From JAQWQB01 sp047636995 (GTDB lineage: Bacteria; Bacteroidota; Bacteroidia; Flavobacteriales_D; Sanyastnellaceae): DNA of 18,720 nucleotides. The notes beneath the pieces are model-generated. The model was not told the origin of the DNA. It saw only the letters and a program-made list of their open reading frames with translations, and made no database searches. A program made the translations under genes and the position numbers. Positions 17,112 to 18,720 of this stretch are shown piece by piece. Numbering within the stretch: position 1 is the stretch's first letter; each line of letters opens with the position of its first letter. The stretch spans positions 1 through 18,720 of the forward strand of contig JBLIGQ010000052.1 of NCBI GenBank assembly GCA_047636995.1, in the 5' to 3' direction.

Positions 17112-17140
17112 CAAATATACTCTAGACTAGAGTATTCCAA
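17112..17140 (-). promoter_or_regulatory. gcvP promoter
   Basis: In minus-strand sense, TTG (17140-17138), an 18-nt spacer, then TATATTTG (17119-17112) match the Bacteroidota -33/-7 consensus well. The start site would lie about 20-25 nt before the gcvP ATG, leaving no room for a glycine riboswitch. Confidence 0.6.
17117..17135. promoter_or_regulatory. 19-bp perfect palindrome in the gcvP promoter (candidate operator)
   Basis: ATACTCTAG-A-CTAGAGTAT has 9-bp arms around one central base. It fills the spacer between the -33 and -7 boxes and touches the -7 box. A dimeric repressor or activator bound there would control polymerase access. The arms are short and followed by no T run, so it is not a terminator. 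Confidence 0.5.
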
Positions 17141-17236
17141 CAGTTCGAACGCATCAAATTACACATTGATTGATTTCTTACCGTCTGGTTGTGAATAGAA
17201 ACACCAAAATACGGTGTGAGTTTAATGCTAGGTGTT

Positions 17237-17244
17237 TAAATTTG
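17237..17244 (+). promoter_or_regulatory. -7 box candidate for the 17260 gene
   Basis: TAAATTTG matches the Bacteroidota -7 box exactly and sits 15 bp before the chosen ATG; no good -33 box is seen. A short inverted repeat ACACC/GGTGT (17201-17205 and 17213-17217) lies just upstream. Confidence 0.35.
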
Positions 17245-17259
17245 AAGAAATTGCATTTT

Positions 17260-18270
17260 ATGCTTCTTAGACTCCTTTTGACCACAATTGCACTTACTTT
17301 TTCTCAGGTTAACTTGGTTGCTCAGCACTCTTGGGACAACCCGCTGAAAAACACTTCTTCTGACATGTCTGCAGTGTTGCACATTGAAATGGATGACCAA
17401 GTTTGCATCTCTTCTTTTCAAGCTATTAACCTACCAGACTCAACCGGAGCAGCCATTGCCAAGCATTTCGCAAAGAAATTAGTGGCCATACACCCTAAAA
17501 GCAACGTTCAGTTCCCTTGCACAGACACCCTAAACAACTTCGTTTTCGTGACGGGCACAGTTGAACAAACTGACAATGGCATACGCACCGCAATAAATGC
17601 TGAGAGCCCTGAACGCATCAATGATTGGACTGCTGTCTTCTTCCTTGAAAACACGGCCCATCCAATCTACAATGCGGCTGATGAGCAAAATGAAGTGTTC
17701 TTCATTGTTCCTGAACTCCCCGCGAAAGCGACTATCCAACGCATGTCTGGCCATACCATTGATTGCACTTTATTGGGAGCCGAAGGCATAGAATTGGTCT
17801 ATGAAATCACCAAACGAAATGGCAAGAAAAAACAAATGCGCCTGCACAGGTCTGAGGTGTTTTCAGTGATTTTCAATGAGGGAGAATGGGTGCTCTATGA
17901 AAAAGACGAGGTGCTAGGTGATGATCTTTCTGAGGATGAAATGCGCGTTTTTATTGCTGGCGCGAAAGATGCAATTGCCCATTACAATGCCAAACCTACA
18001 ACCTATGTAGGTGTGCTTGTAGGCGCTGCCGGACCAATTATCGCGGGCGGTGGGGTTATTGTGACACTAGCACCAATCATTATTTACACATTGCTTCAGC
18101 TGGCGCCAATCATTAAGATCAAAGGGATCTCTAATCCTGACCACATTGACAACGAAACGTATGCGCTTGGTTACGCCAGCATTGCCCGATCTGAAAAGAT
18201 TCTTGGCGGCCTGAAAGGAAGTGCAGCAGGAGCGGTTGCAGGATTGGCCGCATATTTAATCTTAAGATAG
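17260..18270 (+). CDS. Secreted/membrane protein of unknown function
   Basis: A 336-aa protein not assigned to a named family. The ATG at 17260 gives a clean signal peptide (MLLRLLLTTIALTFSQVNLVA, then QH); a TTG at 17170 would add 30 unlikely residues. Residues about 20-150 form a soluble domain with a few Cys. Residues about 160-205 ('DCTLLGAEGIELVYEITKRN' through 'LHRSEVFSVIFNEGEWVLYEKDE') resemble short beta-barrel segments seen in Bacteroidota envelope proteins, where a 'K/R-S-E-V-F-x-I' step recurs. The C-terminus has a Gly/Pro-rich hydrophobic stretch (about 250-285), then 'YALGYASIARSEKILGG' and a glycine-zipper-like final helix. It is divergent from gcvP and lies 4 nt before the next gene, with which it probably forms an operon. 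Confidence 0.75.
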   Translation: MLLRLLLTTIALTFSQVNLVAQHSWDNPLKNTSSDMSAVLHIEMDDQVCISSFQAINLPDSTGAAIAKHFAKKLVAIHPKSNVQFPCTDTLNNFVFVTGTVEQTDNGIRTAINAESPERINDWTAVFFLENTAHPIYNAADEQNEVFFIVPELPAKATIQRMSGHTIDCTLLGAEGIELVYEITKRNGKKKQMRLHRSEVFSVIFNEGEWVLYEKDEVLGDDLSEDEMRVFIAGAKDAIAHYNAKPTTYVGVLVGAAGPIIAGGGVIVTLAPIIIYTLLQLAPIIKIKGISNPDHIDNETYALGYASIARSEKILGGLKGSAAGAVAGLAAYLILR

Positions 18271-18274
18271 CTTT

Positions 18275-18720
18275 GTGAGTAAACTCGCCTTCTCCGTTAA
18301 AAAACATTTAAGAAACACGGTGTACAGCAACGTATGGATCTCTCTTGGCGCTGCGGCAACAACCTGGCAAAGTCTTTTACTTTTTAACTTAGAAATCCAT
18401 TGGGCCTATTGTGTTTTTGTGGGGTTTGCCACCCTCGCAACCTACAATTTCCAGCGTATCATCAAGTTTAGTCATCGCCCTGAATACCTCTCATCAGGCA
18501 GAAACAACTGGGTGTTCCGAAACCGGTCAAAACTGACCTTTATTGTTATTTTCGCATGCATTGGAATGCTCTTCTCTGTTTTCAAACTTCCCGCATCAAC
18601 CTTCCCCCTCTTAGCAGTGATGTCTGTTGTTTCACTTCTGTACGTTATTCGTTTCGTCCCAAACAAAAATAAAAAACGCGCTCTGCGTGATTTACCCTTC
18701 CTCAAAGTTTACCTCATTGC
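18275..18720 (+). CDS. Multi-pass membrane protein, possibly UbiA-like, 3' end cut
   Basis: An open frame of 148 codons starts at GTG (18275-18277) and runs to the right edge. An in-frame TAA at 18263-18265 leaves GTG as the only early start. It begins 4 nt after the stop of the preceding gene. The visible part has four hydrophobic segments and the stretch 'ATYNFQRIIKF' after the second; it ends 'LRDLPFLKVYLIA'. This pattern is familiar from Bacteroidota membrane proteins annotated as UbiA-prenyltransferase-like. The diagnostic Asp-rich NDxxDxxxD motif is not visible here, so an enzymatic role is not supported; the family call is tentative. Confidence 0.7.
   Translation, partial: MSKLAFSVKKHLRNTVYSNVWISLGAAATTWQSLLLFNLEIHWAYCVFVGFATLATYNFQRIIKFSHRPEYLSSGRNNWVFRNRSKLTFIVIFACIGMLFSVFKLPASTFPLLAVMSVVSLLYVIRFVPNKNKKRALRDLPFLKVYLI

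Noticed and set aside
17084..17170. Glycine riboswitch upstream of gcvP
   Set aside because: The likely leader is only about 20-25 nt and the region has no tandem aptamer-like structure.
17170..17259. Longer start for the unknown plus-strand protein
   Set aside because: It would begin at TTG and put 30 residues before a typical signal peptide.

Overview
The window reads as chromosomal DNA of a marine-type Bacteroidota, most likely Flavobacteriales. Three things point there: secreted proteins ending in type IX secretion (T9SS) sorting domains, promoter -7 boxes of the form TAnnTTTG, and AT-leaning sequence with very short intergenic gaps. Nothing looks like a phage, plasmid, insertion sequence, CRISPR array or RNA gene. 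Nearly everything is on the minus strand; only the last two genes (17260 onward) are on the plus strand.

Layout from left to right. (1) 1-2066, minus: the 5' part (688 codons) of a large secreted PKD-repeat protein that runs off the left edge. It ends in exact 81-residue tandem repeats, two of which share an almost identical 146-bp tract. (2) 2139-7702, minus: a probable six-gene operon transcribed from 7666 to 2195. Its genes are a GH3-family protein, a secreted DUF1573/VWA protein, a uridine-kinase-like kinase, an ArsC/Spx-like protein, an EamA transporter and 3-hydroxyanthranilate 3,4-dioxygenase. Two junctions are TAATG overlaps, and a strong terminator closes the unit at 2139-2175. (3) 7736-14020, minus: three tandem paralogous T9SS cargo proteins, each with a signal peptide, a jelly-roll adhesin-like N-terminal domain, its own terminator and its own likely promoter. 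(4) 14228-17083, minus: gcvP, the one-chain glycine decarboxylase P-protein. Its promoter carries a perfect 19-bp palindrome between the -33 and -7 boxes. (5) 17260-18720, plus: an unrecognised secreted or membrane protein, then the start of a multi-pass membrane protein that may be UbiA-like and runs off the right edge.

The best-supported biochemistry is 3-hydroxyanthranilate oxidation (kynurenine route to quinolinate and NAD) and glycine cleavage. The three adhesin-like proteins and the repeat protein are probably exported by T9SS or displayed at the cell surface. I saw no convincing new defence or mobile system. The points most worth a second look are the repeat protein, the palindrome in the gcvP promoter, the GH3 promoter embedded in a terminator hairpin, the unusual operon content and the DUF1573/VWA architecture. 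No intergenic gap exceeds 300 bp.
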